A stretch of 64,000 nt of DNA from Synechococcus sp. CB0101 (GCF_000179235.2 NZ_CP039373.1:186032-250031); one strand, 5' to 3'. Counted from the first letter of the stretch, positions 8,041-16,351 are shown. A program made the numbers and translations. Notes: generated by a model not told the origin, from the sequence alone.

Positions 8041-8531
8041 TAGCGGCCTTGAGTTCGGCCTGCCTTTGGCTGGTGGGAGCGTTGTTGGTGGGGGCGCTGG
8101 CCAATCAGTTGCCGCTGGCTTGGTTGAACGCCCCCTTGGGTGTTGCGTCGCCCGAGAAAGCCACCCGCTGGCTGGCGATCTATGAGCAGCGCCTGGGCAT
8201 TCGCAGCTGGAAGCGTTGGATTCCCGATGCCGGTCATGCCCTGCCCGGTGGCATCCGCAAGGCCAGCCTGGCGCGCCGCGACCCCGCTGCCTTGCAGCGG
8301 TTGGTGGCTGAAACCCGCCGCGCCGAATGGGTGCATGGGCTGCTCTGGCCCCTGTGGCTGCTCACCCTGCTCTGGCTTCCGGCCAGTGGCGTGCTGATCA
8401 ACCTGCTGTTTGCCACGGTGTTCAACCTGCCCTGTCTGCTGCTGCAGCGCTACAACCGCTTGCGGTTGCGCTTGCTCCTGGCCCGCACACCCGCGCGCCT
8501 CAGCGCTCCAACCAGCCGCCTTCCAGGTTGA
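8037..8531 (+). CDS. CrtO-like glycosyl-carotenoid acyltransferase family protein
   Basis: The gene starts at TTG 8037 inside the stop of the glycosyltransferase gene (TTGA overlap), giving 164 aa, close to the usual length of glycosyl-4,4'-diaponeurosporenoate acyltransferases. An N-terminal membrane segment is followed by 'GIRSWKRWIPDAG', 'FRK'-like 'GIRKASLARRDP', 'ETRRAEWVHGLLWPL' and the strongly diagnostic 'NLPCLLLQRYNRLRLRLLL', which closely resembles the end of CrtO. CrtO esterifies the sugar of a carotenoid glycoside with a fatty acid at the membrane. The frame upstream of 8037 lies inside the glycosyltransferase gene and is ignored. The 3' end overlaps the convergent GH3 gene by 32 bases. 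Confidence 0.72.
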   Translation: MIAALSSACLWLVGALLVGALANQLPLAWLNAPLGVASPEKATRWLAIYEQRLGIRSWKRWIPDAGHALPGGIRKASLARRDPAALQRLVAETRRAEWVHGLLWPLWLLTLLWLPASGVLINLLFATVFNLPCLLLQRYNRLRLRLLLARTPARLSAPTSRLPG

Positions 8532-10677
8532 GCTCGGCGACTAGGCCCGTGTCATCGCTGTGGCGGGCCACCACCAGGCGATGCAGCCCTGGCTCCAGCA
8601 CCCAGCCATCCTGCTGTGGATCAAAGGTGGCGAGCTGCCGCAGGGGCACCTGCAGCTGCAGCCGCCGCCGCTCGTTTCGGCGCAGTTCGATCCGTTGAAA
8701 CGCCACCAGCGTGCGCCCGGGCCGCTCCACCCGCTGCCCCGGCGGCTCGAGATACACCTGCACCACCTCCGCCGCAGGCCAGCTGCCGCAGTTGTGCACC
8801 AGCAGACTGAGGTCGATCGCTCCCTCGGAGCGCTGCAGGCTCAGTTCCGAGCAGGCAAAGGCGCTGTAGGAGAGGCCAAAGCCAAAGGGATAGGCCGCGG
8901 GCCGCCGCTGGTGTTGCAAGCAGCGGTAGCCGTGCCAGAGGTCGTAGTGCACCTGTTGGGCGTGGGGATTCAGCCTGGGCAGATCGCTGCTGTTCTGCGG
9001 GATCGCAAAGGGCAAGCGGCCCGATGGAGAGGCGTGCCCCAGCAGCACATCCGCCAGGGCGTGGCCTCCCTCCTGGCCCGGATACCAGAGCAGCAGCAAG
9101 CCAGCCACCTGCTGATCCCAGGGCTGCGTGATCACCACCCCTCCCCCCATCAGCGCCACCACGGTGTGGGGATTGGCTGCGGCCACGGCGTTGATCAGGG
9201 CGATCTGATCGGGGGGAAGCTGCAGGTCGGTGCGATCACCACTGGCGAAGTTGCCGCCGGTGGGGGGAGAGGCATGGCTGGTGATCCAGGCCATGCTTTG
9301 GGCGATTGGCGTCCACCACGGCTGCAGCCGGCGCCAGTCGATGAGCCGCAGCATCCACTCCGGCGGCGGCACCGAGGCCAGGATGGGGGCGATGTCGCCG
9401 GGGTGGATGTGTTCTCCCTCCAAGCGCCAATCCAATCCCACCACCAGCAGCGCCGCATCACAGCGGGATGCCACAGCTGCGGCGTGGGATGGGTGGGTGC
9501 CTGGGTCGGTGTGGATGGCGAGCTGGGGCGCGGCATGGCGCAGGCCCTCCAATGGCGTGACCACCTGCCCCGGTTGCGGCCGTGTGTCGGAGGAGCCGTG
9601 ATCCCCCAGGTTGGGCTGCATCGCCAGCCGTCCGATCACAGCTAACGAGCGCAGCTGCTGCCAGGGCAGCTCTTGATCGCGGTTGCGCAGAAGCACGATC
9701 GATTCCCGCGCCGCCTGCCGTGCCAGCCGGCGATGGGCCTTGCAGCCGCGCACGCTGGCGGGCGGCGCCGTGGCGGGCACGCTCAGCTGCTGGATCAGTT
9801 GGCGCCGCACCGCATCGTTGAGGCGCTGCAGCGCAATATCGCCTTGCTCGATGGCGCTTTCGAGGCTGTGGCGCCAGAGCATGCGAAACGGCATCTCCAG
9901 ATCTTGTCCGGCCTGGAGCGCGGTCACGCCATCTCGGATCCCGAAGATGAAATCGCTCACCACAACACCCTCAAAGCCCCAGCGCTGCTTGAGGATCTGC
10001 TGCAGCAACAGCGGATGTTGGCCGCACCAGGTGCCGTTCACGCGGTTGTAGGCGCTCATCACCGAACCCGCTCCCGCCTCCACGCAGGCCCGAAATTGCG
10101 GCAGAAACAACTCATGCAACACGCGGGGGTTGATCTGCACATCCACCACGAAGCGTGAGCTGTCGATCGAGTTGAGGGCCAGGTGTTTCACGCAGGCCAT
10201 GGCGTGGCGTTGCAGGCCGCGCGTGCAGGCTGCGCCCATGGCACCCACATGCAGCGGGTCTTCGCCATAGGTTTCCTGGGCCCGGCCCCAGCCGGGGTAG
10301 CGCAGCAGATTCACGCACACAGCTGCCACCCAGTTCGCCCCGAAGCTGCGGGCCTCCAGGGCAATGGCTGCACCGATCTGCGCTTCGAGCTCAGGGTTCC
10401 AGCTGGCGCCCCTGGCCATCGCCACCGGGAAGGTGGTGGCACCACCTTCGAGTACCACCCCCCTGGGGCCATCCACAAACTGCAGCCCGTTCAGCCCCAG
10501 CCGCGGCAGCACGCCCGCGGGCCAGGGGTGTTGATGGGGGGCATCCCGGAAGGCAATCGCGGCCATGCCCGGCCAGAAGGCTGTGGAACCACTGATCAGA
10601 GCCAGCTTCTCCTTAAGACTCAGCTGTTGCAGCAGTGCTTCAGCTTGGGCCTGGAGAGCGGCACGGAGGGGATCCAT
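8500..10677 (-). CDS. Glycoside hydrolase family 3 beta-glucosidase-like protein
   Basis: A 725-aa GH3 enzyme. The N-terminal barrel carries 'WGRAQETYGEDP', 'ACVKHLALNS' and the catalytic nucleophile Asp in 'GVVVSDFIFGIRDG'. The second domain has 'RESIVLLRNRDQELPW' and 'WYPGQEGGHALADVLLGHAS', and a C-terminal fibronectin III-like domain ends with 'PGLHRLVVARHSDD'. This is the bgl/BglX-type order. No signal peptide is visible (it starts 'MDPLRAALQAQAEAL'), so the enzyme is probably cytoplasmic, acting on short beta-glucosides. ATG at 10677 is used. It converges on the CrtO-like gene. Substrate specificity cannot be read from the sequence. Confidence 0.9.
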   Translation of the reverse strand: MDPLRAALQAQAEALLQQLSLKEKLALISGSTAFWPGMAAIAFRDAPHQHPWPAGVLPRLGLNGLQFVDGPRGVVLEGGATTFPVAMARGASWNPELEAQIGAAIALEARSFGANWVAAVCVNLLRYPGWGRAQETYGEDPLHVGAMGAACTRGLQRHAMACVKHLALNSIDSSRFVVDVQINPRVLHELFLPQFRACVEAGAGSVMSAYNRVNGTWCGQHPLLLQQILKQRWGFEGVVVSDFIFGIRDGVTALQAGQDLEMPFRMLWRHSLESAIEQGDIALQRLNDAVRRQLIQQLSVPATAPPASVRGCKAHRRLARQAARESIVLLRNRDQELPWQQLRSLAVIGRLAMQPNLGDHGSSDTRPQPGQVVTPLEGLRHAAPQLAIHTDPGTHPSHAAAVASRCDAALLVVGLDWRLEGEHIHPGDIAPILASVPPPEWMLRLIDWRRLQPWWTPIAQSMAWITSHASPPTGGNFASGDRTDLQLPPDQIALINAVAAANPHTVVALMGGGVVITQPWDQQVAGLLLLWYPGQEGGHALADVLLGHASPSGRLPFAIPQNSSDLPRLNPHAQQVHYDLWHGYRCLQHQRRPAAYPFGFGLSYSAFACSELSLQRSEGAIDLSLLVHNCGSWPAAEVVQVYLEPPGQRVERPGRTLVAFQRIELRRNERRRLQLQVPLRQLATFDPQQDGWVLEPGLHRLVVARHSDDTGLVAELNLEGGWLER

Positions 10678-11050
10678 TCCGTGAAGCTATGGCGCTCCAA
10701 CGTGATCCGATGCCTCAACACAAACAAGGCGCAGCCTTGCATCAGCTGCGCTCAGGCTGATGACTGAATGCTCCACTTGGTGTTGATCAATCCTGCAGCG
10801 AGTTGCCAACAAATTGCCGTGCATCCGAGCGGGAGCACGCACGCTGGTTGTCGCCGCTTTAGGCCATGAGCAGCACATGCTGAAGGGCCATGAATCCCAC
10901 CTGCAAGCTCTGGCATCGCTTGCCTTCGGGTTTATTATTGCCCTACGTGATCTGTGCTTTTCAGCGGCTCAAGCCAGAGCGATCTCGCCGAGATGAAGGA
11001 GCATCAAGGCGATCCATCTCGCTGAAATGACCGCATCCATGGCTGTTCTC
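10678..11050. other. Intergenic stretch with no supported gene
   Basis: This stretch lies between the GH3 start and the end of the RHH cluster. It should hold the GH3 promoter. A 60-codon plus-strand frame at 10814-10996 has no recognisable domain or convincing start context and is not called. Composition is less GC-biased than the neighbouring genes, with the AT-rich run 'gggtttattattgcc' around 10928. I see no RNA gene. Confidence 0.5.
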
Positions 11051-11278
11051 TTAAGCCTTGGCAGTGGCTGATGACTCTGGGGGCATCGGCTGGTTCAGAC
11101 TTCGTTCAATCAGGTAGGCGGCAAGGTTGCTGAGGGATCGCCCCTCTTGAAGGCTGCGTTGCTCGAGGGCGCTAAAGACAGTGTAGGGGAGGGTGATGGT
11201 GAGCCGTTTCGGGGCGCGGCTACGAAATGAGCCGGCATTGGGACTGGTGCTGTCGCTGGTCCTGTTCGCATATGCCAC
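11051..11278 (-). CDS. Ribbon-helix-helix DNA-binding protein (orphan antitoxin-like)
   Basis: A 75-aa protein whose core reads 'KRLTITLPYTVFSALEQRSL' followed by 'QEGRSLSNLAAYLIERSL': a short beta strand, then two helices with the 'GRSLSNLA' turn typical of CopG/Arc-type RHH proteins, which dimerise and bind operator DNA. It starts at GTG 11278 with a GAGG box about 6 bases upstream, which supports that start over the ATG at 11271. It is the most downstream of three RHH genes on this strand and is separated from the middle one by 165 bases with no toxin-like frame I can support. Confidence 0.7.
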   Translation of the reverse strand: MAYANRTSDSTSPNAGSFRSRAPKRLTITLPYTVFSALEQRSLQEGRSLSNLAAYLIERSLNQPMPPESSATAKA

Positions 11279-11443
11279 GGATGACCTCGGTGGCGGACAA
11301 CTTCAGTATCTCTTCAGATTCTCTGGTTCGCCAGGATCGCCTGGTCACGTTCTGTGATGCTTTGTTCTGACATGTCACGCTTTCGCTGGTTGGGGCCATG
11401 AGCGGGCAAGCCTTGCAAAGGCTGGAGTTTTCTCGGAGCCTGC

Positions 11444-11653
11444 TTAGTTGGTGCCGCCGCTGGCATCCTCTTGAGCGGCATCGCGTCGCTGCTGGAGTCC
11501 TTGATCGATCAGCTCGAGGATCAATTCGCTCACCGACCGTCCGCTCTGAGCGGATCGCTTCTGGAGCCAATCCATCACCTCAGCCGGTAGATCCAGTTCC
11601 ACTTGCTGCGGCAGGCGGGTTTGATCGATCTCCCATGGGCCTGCAGGATTCAT
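11444..11653 (-). CDS. Ribbon-helix-helix DNA-binding protein
   Basis: A 69-aa protein with an RHH core: 'LPQQVELDLPAEVMDWLQKR' then 'SAQSGRSVSELILELIDQGL', followed by a polar tail. The 'GRSVSELI' turn and beta-strand residues VELDL fit CopG/ParD-like proteins. Its ATG at 11653 lies 6 bases beyond the stop of the upstream RHH gene, so they are one transcript. No toxin gene follows directly. RHH proteins act as autorepressors, antitoxins or plasmid copy regulators; which applies cannot be decided here. Confidence 0.7.
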   Translation of the reverse strand: MNPAGPWEIDQTRLPQQVELDLPAEVMDWLQKRSAQSGRSVSELILELIDQGLQQRRDAAQEDASGGTN

Positions 11654-11659
11654 GGCTCG

Positions 11660-11830
11660 CTACGGGTTGGTCTCTGAATCGGAGATGCGTAAAGTATAGG
11701 CTCCAGCACTTTCTAGGTAGCGCTTGACTGCCTCATCCACAACTTCATTGAGGCGTTTGCCATCACGTAAGGCGAGAAGTCTTAGGGCTAGGTGATCTCG
11801 ATCCTCGAGCGCAATTGTGAGTCGAGGCAT
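11660..11830 (-). CDS. Ribbon-helix-helix protein (56 aa)
   Basis: A short gene read directly from the sequence on the minus strand: ATG at 11828-11830, stop TAG at 11660-11662, 56 aa. The product begins 'MPRLTIALEDRDHLALRLLA' and continues 'LRDGKRLNEVVDEAVKRYLE': a beta strand (RLTIAL), helix, the 'GKRLNEVV' turn, and a second helix, all as in RHH proteins. It is the first gene of a three-gene RHH run. The repeated TGCAC/TTGATGC array lies 34-109 bases upstream of its start, where an autoregulatory operator would be expected. Confidence 0.68.
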   Translation of the reverse strand: MPRLTIALEDRDHLALRLLALRDGKRLNEVVDEAVKRYLESAGAYTLRISDSETNP

Positions 11831-11863
11831 CGGCGGTGAAAGGAGGAGCGTCTGTCCTTTGAG

Positions 11864-11939
11864 TTGATGCTACTCATCTAACGGTGCACTCTTGCACTGA
11901 TTTGATGCTGCACTTTTGTGCAACGCTGCTTTGATGCAC
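11864..11939. repeat. TTGATGC/TGCAC repeat array upstream of the RHH genes
   Basis: Within 76 bases there are three TTGATGC copies (11864, 11902, 11931), four TGCAC copies (11885, 11893, 11909, 11935) and one inverted GTGCA (11918) that forms the perfect inverted pair TGCAC-TTTT-GTGCA at 11909-11922. The array lies just upstream of the first RHH gene, so operator sites for one or more of the RHH proteins are the natural reading. The rest of 11831-12188 holds a short GC hairpin (12001-12017), a terminator, and no supported gene. Confidence 0.55.
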
Positions 11940-12126
11940 CTTTGTGTGTCTGTTTTGAGCGTGATGCGGTGAAACTTTGGCCGAAGTCTGTTGCGGAATT
12001 GGGGTCTTGCTGACCCCACCGCGCGCTCCGCGCTCGAGATCGGTGCCGACAACGTCTGGTCGACCGCATGCAGCCTGATGCCAATCGCGGCTCGATCAGC
12101 TGGCTCTCGTCCGCATGCGGCGCACG

Positions 12127-12154
12127 AAAAAGGGGTGCGAGCTTGTCGCACCCC
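12127..12154 (-). terminator. Rho-independent terminator of the anchor-I gene
   Basis: Read on the minus strand, GGGGTGCGA (12154-12146) pairs with TCGCACCCC (12140-12132) around a 5-base loop. It is followed by TTTTT (12131-12127). It lies 35 bases after the stop codon of the gene at 12189-13811. Confidence 0.8.
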
Positions 12155-12188
12155 GTTGTGATCGGAGCAACTGGAAGTAAGGGCAGCG

Positions 12189-13811
12189 TCAAGCCATCCC
12201 GAGGTTGAATCGGAAGGAATCCAGCGTGCCGCTCACCTCATTCGCGACCAGTAGGTAGCCGCCGCGCTTGCCATCACCCACCCAGCTGAGCCCTTCGGGC
12301 GAGAGCGATCCAGCGCCGCTGAAAGCGCCCAGGTAAGTGGGTGCAGAGGGTTGGGTGATCTCGAACACGGGGATGAACGTGCCCAGCTCGTCGGGGTCGT
12401 TCTGGTTGAAGGGCCGCTCCAGGCCGATGAAGGCAAAGCGGCGGTTTTTGATGGTGGCCACCGCAACGCCTTCGGGCTCGATGCTCTTGTCGTCGCTGCG
12501 GCCATCGTCGTAGAAGCCCGCTGCGTTGGTGATTTGGTCGAGCAGGTTGCCCGAGTCGTACACCACCGATCCTTTGGAATCGAAGATCGTGAAGGAACGC
12601 CCGCCGAAGCTGCGGATGCCGGTGACAGGGTCGTTGCTGTCGCTCACCGTTTTGATTCGGCCTTCGCTAAGGAGCGTGGGATCTCCCTCGGTGAGTTTGC
12701 CGGCTCTTTTCTCATCAGAGTAGAAGCCGTCATCGCTGACAGCGCCATATTTGAGGGTGATGAACAACTCATCCCCTTGATCGGCCTCAAAGTTGCCACG
12801 GTTGCCAACGTCGGCCGATCCGTACACATAGATCGATGCACCCGTCAGTTCGTCTTCAAGGGTGGCGAGCACGCCGTCGGTGAGGTTGTCGCCGAAGGAG
12901 TAGGTGGTTTCATCGCCGAGGATGGCCTCAAAGTTCACATCATCCGGGCGAACACGGCTATCGCCTTCATCGGCCGTGATCAGATAGGTCTTGCCTTTGT
13001 GCTGGAAGGTCTCGATTCCATCGGCCATGCGTAGACCGAAGAGAGTCTTGATGCCGGGGGCGTAGACCCCATCATCATCCGTGCTGTCGATGGCGATGCC
13101 AGACCAGCTCTTCTCGCCCTGGCTGAAGATTGAGTCGATTTTGCGTCGTTTCAGATCAACCTGAGCAATGCCATTGTTCTCTTGCAGGGTGATGTAAGCC
13201 TTGCGGCCGTTGGGGCTGATGCTCACGTATTCCGGCTCAATATCGAGCCGCGGCGTGGGATTCTCGCCACTAATCCGAATGCCCAAGCCGCGCAAGGCTT
13301 CGGTGCTGTATGCGCCAAAGCCGAGGGTGGTCACCTTCGAAGCACCGGGCTTGCCATCACGAATTCGGATGACGGAGATGCTTCCCTCAGGATCGACACC
13401 GTCTTCCGTGCCATAAAACTTGCTGGGTTCGCCTTCATTGGCACTCACCAGCACTGAGCCGTCGGGGCTAAAGCTGATCGAATCGGGCAGGTTGCCAACC
13501 GCCACGCTTCCCTTCTTGACAGCTTTGTTTTTGTCATTCAGCTGGTAGAAGGCAATGCGTCCATCATTGTTGTCGTTCACCGACAGTGCGACGGCAATCA
13601 GCCCCTGATCGTTGATGGCTACGCTCTGGGCATCGCCCTCGAGCTCCAGCTCACGCAGTAGCTCAGGCTGGTCAAATCCTTTGGCATAGCTCACCAGGGA
13701 GAGGTTGGAGCCACCGGTGATCACGGCGGCAATCTTGCGGCCAGGGTGGTAGTCAAGGATCTCGGCCCCACCCAGATCGATGCTGGATTGTGCCTCGCGC
13801 AGGAATGCCAT
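12189..13811 (-). CDS. Choice-of-anchor I domain protein (atypical alkaline phosphatase-related)
   Basis: About 540 aa forming a beta-propeller-like protein of the choice-of-anchor I type. Features are repeated blades ('SISFSPDGSVLVSANEGEPS', 'YVSISPNGRKAYITLQENNG'), 'LITADEGDSRVRPDD' and the C-terminal 'SIEPEGVAVATIKNRRFAFI' and 'LSPEGLSWVGDG' blocks. The same domain forms part of the large atypical alkaline phosphatase PhoA of Synechococcus PCC 7942, hence a possible role in phosphate release. Many Asp-rich turns ('NDNNDGR') could bind calcium. No signal peptide is visible. ATG 13811 is chosen over TTG 13835. A Pho-box-like repeat lies 50 bases upstream and a strong terminator follows. Confidence 0.78.
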   Translation of the reverse strand: MAFLREAQSSIDLGGAEILDYHPGRKIAAVITGGSNLSLVSYAKGFDQPELLRELELEGDAQSVAINDQGLIAVALSVNDNNDGRIAFYQLNDKNKAVKKGSVAVGNLPDSISFSPDGSVLVSANEGEPSKFYGTEDGVDPEGSISVIRIRDGKPGASKVTTLGFGAYSTEALRGLGIRISGENPTPRLDIEPEYVSISPNGRKAYITLQENNGIAQVDLKRRKIDSIFSQGEKSWSGIAIDSTDDDGVYAPGIKTLFGLRMADGIETFQHKGKTYLITADEGDSRVRPDDVNFEAILGDETTYSFGDNLTDGVLATLEDELTGASIYVYGSADVGNRGNFEADQGDELFITLKYGAVSDDGFYSDEKRAGKLTEGDPTLLSEGRIKTVSDSNDPVTGIRSFGGRSFTIFDSKGSVVYDSGNLLDQITNAAGFYDDGRSDDKSIEPEGVAVATIKNRRFAFIGLERPFNQNDPDELGTFIPVFEITQPSAPTYLGAFSGAGSLSPEGLSWVGDGKRGGYLLVANEVSGTLDSFRFNLGMA

Positions 13812-13860
13812 GCCGGATGAAATAGGCTCAGTCAATCCTTGCTTTCTCAGCTCGTAGCCT

Positions 13861-13899
13861 GGTTATCAGTCGCTTAAGGAAGGTCAATCACTGGATTAA
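13861..13899 (-). promoter_or_regulatory. Candidate Pho box upstream of the anchor-I gene
   Basis: On the minus strand four degenerate heptamers, TTAATCC, ATTGACC, CTTAAGC and GATAACC, follow one another at 11, 10 and 11 bases and resemble CTTAACC. The 3' end of the array lies 50 bases before the ATG at 13811, a spacing similar to the clearer Pho boxes in this window. It is weaker than those at pstS, sphX and ptrA. Confidence 0.45.
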
Positions 13900-13912
13900 C
13901 ACAAACCTGGTT

Positions 13913-15181
13913 TTAGCTTGTTGGCGTGGCGTGTACGGCCGGCAGTCTTGTGCTGCTCGCAAACGCCAGTGCCACCAAGGCACACGACATCCACAGGCAG
14001 GCTTGCATCCCGCCGGCCAGAAACAGTGCCCCAGAGAGCAGCGTGCCGGTGAGCCGCCCGGCGGCATTGGCCATGTAATAGAAGCCCACATTCAGGCTCA
14101 CCGATTCGGTATCGGTGTAAGCCAGCACCATGTAGCTGTGGATCGAGGAGTTCATCGCAAACACCACCCCGAAGGCCGCTAACCCCACCACCACGGCGAC
14201 CCCGGGATGGGCCACCTGTCGCCAGAGGGCGATCGCGATCAAGGCCGGAATCGCGGTGAGCACGCCGCTCCAGAACTCCACGGCTGAAACACCCGGCGGC
14301 TTGCTTTGCCCCCAGCTGCGCCTCAGTGCCGGTGCCGAGGCTTGCACGATCCCATAGCCGATCACCCAGAGCCCCATGAAGCCGCCCACCTCCCAGAACC
14401 GCCATCCCAGGGCGGCCTGAAGAAACACTGGTAGAGCCACCACGAACCACACATCCCGGGCGCCAAACAAGAAAAATCGCGCCAGCGAGAGCACGTTGAT
14501 GCCCCTGGATTTGGAGAGCAGAGCCGTGAATTTGGGCTTCTCCTTCATGCGGCCGATGTCGGCCGGCAGCACCAGGGTGAGCAGAAAGGCCAGGAATAAA
14601 CCAGCGGCCATTGCTCCCACAGCGGCGTTGAAGCCGATGCTGGTGAGAAGTAGGCCACCGAGGAAGAAGCCCACACCCTTGAGCGCATTTTTGGAGCCGG
14701 TGAGGATCGCCACCCAGCGGAACAACTGCTGCTCACCGCGGCTCTGATCATCCGGTGTGTCCGGCACCACCGTTTTGATCGCGCTCTTGGCACTCATCTT
14801 GTTGAGATCTTTGGCAATGCCACTGATCGCCTGCGCCACCATCACGTAGGCCACGCTCCACCACTTCGGCCAGGTGTCGGCCACGGGGATCAGCATCAGC
14901 AGTGCGGCCACCTGCATCAAGGTGCCGCTCCAGAGGGTGAGCCTCAGGCCGAAGCGGGCCCCCAGCCAGCCGCCATAGAGGTTGGTGAGGATGCCAAAGA
15001 ATTCGTAGAAGAGAAAGAGAAAAGCAATCTCCAGGGTGGTGTAACCCAGCGCGTGGAAGTGAAACACCACCAACATGCGCAAGGCGCCATCGGTGAGGGT
15101 GAAGGCCCAATAGTTGGCTGTCACCACCGCGTATTGCTGCAGCGCCGAGAGGGGGCGCCGGGCCAAGGCAAGGATGCCCAT
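13913..15181 (-). CDS. arsJ: ArsJ organoarsenical efflux permease (MFS)
   Basis: A 422-aa MFS carrier with about 12 membrane segments. Its motifs match ArsJ: 'ANYWAFTLTDGALRMLVVFH', 'GIAKDLNKMSAKSAIK', 'GSKNALKGVGFFLGGLLL' and 'SRGINVLSLARFFLFGARDV'. ArsJ exports 1-arseno-3-phosphoglycerate, the unstable product made when GAPDH uses arsenate instead of phosphate, so the pair removes arsenate. The gene's ATG (15181) overlaps the last base of the gap stop codon (TGATG), giving translational coupling. Starting further upstream (15244) would put the N-terminus inside gap. Carriage next to phosphate-uptake genes makes sense, since arsenate enters through phosphate carriers. Confidence 0.92.
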   Translation of the reverse strand: MGILALARRPLSALQQYAVVTANYWAFTLTDGALRMLVVFHFHALGYTTLEIAFLFLFYEFFGILTNLYGGWLGARFGLRLTLWSGTLMQVAALLMLIPVADTWPKWWSVAYVMVAQAISGIAKDLNKMSAKSAIKTVVPDTPDDQSRGEQQLFRWVAILTGSKNALKGVGFFLGGLLLTSIGFNAAVGAMAAGLFLAFLLTLVLPADIGRMKEKPKFTALLSKSRGINVLSLARFFLFGARDVWFVVALPVFLQAALGWRFWEVGGFMGLWVIGYGIVQASAPALRRSWGQSKPPGVSAVEFWSGVLTAIPALIAIALWRQVAHPGVAVVVGLAAFGVVFAMNSSIHSYMVLAYTDTESVSLNVGFYYMANAAGRLTGTLLSGALFLAGGMQACLWMSCALVALAFASSTRLPAVHATPTS

Positions 15182-16206
15182 CAGCGTGCATCCAGCTTGG
15201 CGATATGGCAGGCCAGATCCGCCATGCGCGAGCTGTAGCCCCACTCGTTGTCGTACCAGGCGTAAACCTTGAGTTGGCTGCCGTTCACCACCATCGTGGA
15301 GAGGGCATCCACAATCGCGCTGCGGCTGTCGTTGACATAATCCACCGACACCAGCGGCCGGGTTTCGTAGCCCAGGATTCCCTGGAGTGCTCCGTTGGCA
15401 GCCGCCTCAAAGGCTGCATTCACCTCATCAACGTTCACGCTGCGCTGCAGCTCGAAGACGGCATCGGTGAGGGAGGCATTCAGTAGTGGCACGCGCACGG
15501 CGTGGCCGTTGAGCTTGCCTTGCAGTTCGGGGAAGATCATCCCGATCGCTTTGGCTGATCCGGTGGTAGTGGGGATCAGGCTCTGCATGCAGGAGCGGGC
15601 CCGACGCAGATCGCTTTTGAAGGCATCCACCACCACCTGGGTGTTGGTCACGTCGTGCAGGGTGGTGATCGAACCGTGCTTGATGCCGAAGCTCTCGTGC
15701 ACCACCTTCACCACGGGGGCCAGACAGTTGGTGGTGCAGGAGGCCGCCGTGATCAACCTGTGCTGATTGGGTTCGTAGAGGTGATGGTTGATGCCGTAAA
15801 CGATGTTGAGGGCTTCGGCTCCCGCGATCACGCCCTTCACCGGGCACGCCACCAGCACACGGGAGAGTCCGGCGCTGTCGAAATACGGCTGCAGGGTTTC
15901 AGGTGTTTTGAGCTTGCCGCTGCACTCGAGCACCAGCTCCACGCCGGCTTCGCGCCAGGGCACAGCCGTGGGATCGCTGTCTTGGCTGGTGCTTACAGCC
16001 AGGCCGTTGATCGCAAAGCCTGAAGCGCTGGCCTCAACCGTGTGCTGCCAGCGGCCATGCACTGAATCAAAGGCCAGGAGATGGGCCGCTGCGGCTGCGT
16101 CAGCAGCGTTGTCGTTGACATGCACCAACTCGATGCCGGGCCTCCCCCAGAGGGCGCGGAACACCAAGCGGCCGATGCGGCCAAAGCCGTTAATGCCAAT
16201 GCGCAT
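15181..16206 (-). CDS. gap: ArsJ-associated glyceraldehyde-3-phosphate dehydrogenase
   Basis: A 341-aa GAPDH. The Rossmann start is '[18 protein letters not shown]', the catalytic Cys is in '[11 protein letters not shown]' (C157) and the substrate segment '[16 protein letters not shown]' follows near the C-terminus with '[12 protein letters not shown]'. Next to arsJ and divergent from arsR it is best read as the arsenate-using isozyme, making 1-arseno-3-phosphoglycerate for export, rather than the Calvin-cycle or main glycolytic enzyme. ATG 16206 is chosen over ATG 16245: it gives the standard N-terminus and leaves the palindromic operator (16245-16266) outside the coding region. Confidence 0.9.
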   Translation of the reverse strand: MRIGINGFGRIGRLVFRALWGRPGIELVHVNDNAADAAAAAHLLAFDSVHGRWQHTVEASASGFAINGLAVSTSQDSDPTAVPWREAGVELVLECSGKLKTPETLQPYFDSAGLSRVLVACPVKGVIAGAEALNIVYGINHHLYEPNQHRLITAASCTTNCLAPVVKVVHESFGIKHGSITTLHDVTNTQVVVDAFKSDLRRARSCMQSLIPTTTGSAKAIGMIFPELQGKLNGHAVRVPLLNASLTDAVFELQRSVNVDEVNAAFEAAANGALQGILGYETRPLVSVDYVNDSRSAIVDALSTMVVNGSQLKVYAWYDNEWGYSSRMADLACHIAKLDAR

Positions 16207-16244
16207 GGGACCGACGCCGTGCCAAGGGAGCAATGCGCGGACCA

Positions 16245-16283
16245 TAGATCAACTGATGTTGATCTACCAAGTCTTGTTGATCT
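16245..16283. promoter_or_regulatory. ArsR operator between gap-arsJ and arsR
   Basis: A perfect palindrome, TAGATCAAC-TGAT-GTTGATCTA (16245-16266), is followed by a third half-site GTTGATCT at 16276-16283. It sits 39 bases before the gap start and 86 bases before the arsR start, where an ArsR dimer could repress both directions and release on binding arsenite. Confidence 0.75.
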
Positions 16284-16309
16284 GGGTTGGGCGAGGCGGC
16301 GTTGTGATG

Positions 16310-16326
16310 GGTTAAGCCCCTTAACC
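16310..16326. promoter_or_regulatory. Inverted pair of Pho-type half-sites before arsR
   Basis: GGTTAAG (16310-16316) and CTTAACC (16320-16326) form a perfect inverted pair 26 bases before the arsR start. CTTAACC is exactly the heptamer of the Pho boxes in this window, but here the copies face each other rather than repeat directly every 11 bases, so PhoB binding is uncertain. Confidence 0.35.
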
Positions 16327-16351
16327 TTGCCCTGATCCAAGCCGTTGTGCC

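Noticed and set aside
10814-10996. A 60-codon frame in the gap before the GH3 gene
   Set aside because: No conserved features, no start context, and the surrounding gap has non-coding composition.
12001-12017. Hairpin GGGGTC-TTGCT-GACCCC
   Set aside because: No T-tract follows on either strand, so it is not called a terminator; the better terminator for the anchor-I gene is at 12127-12154.
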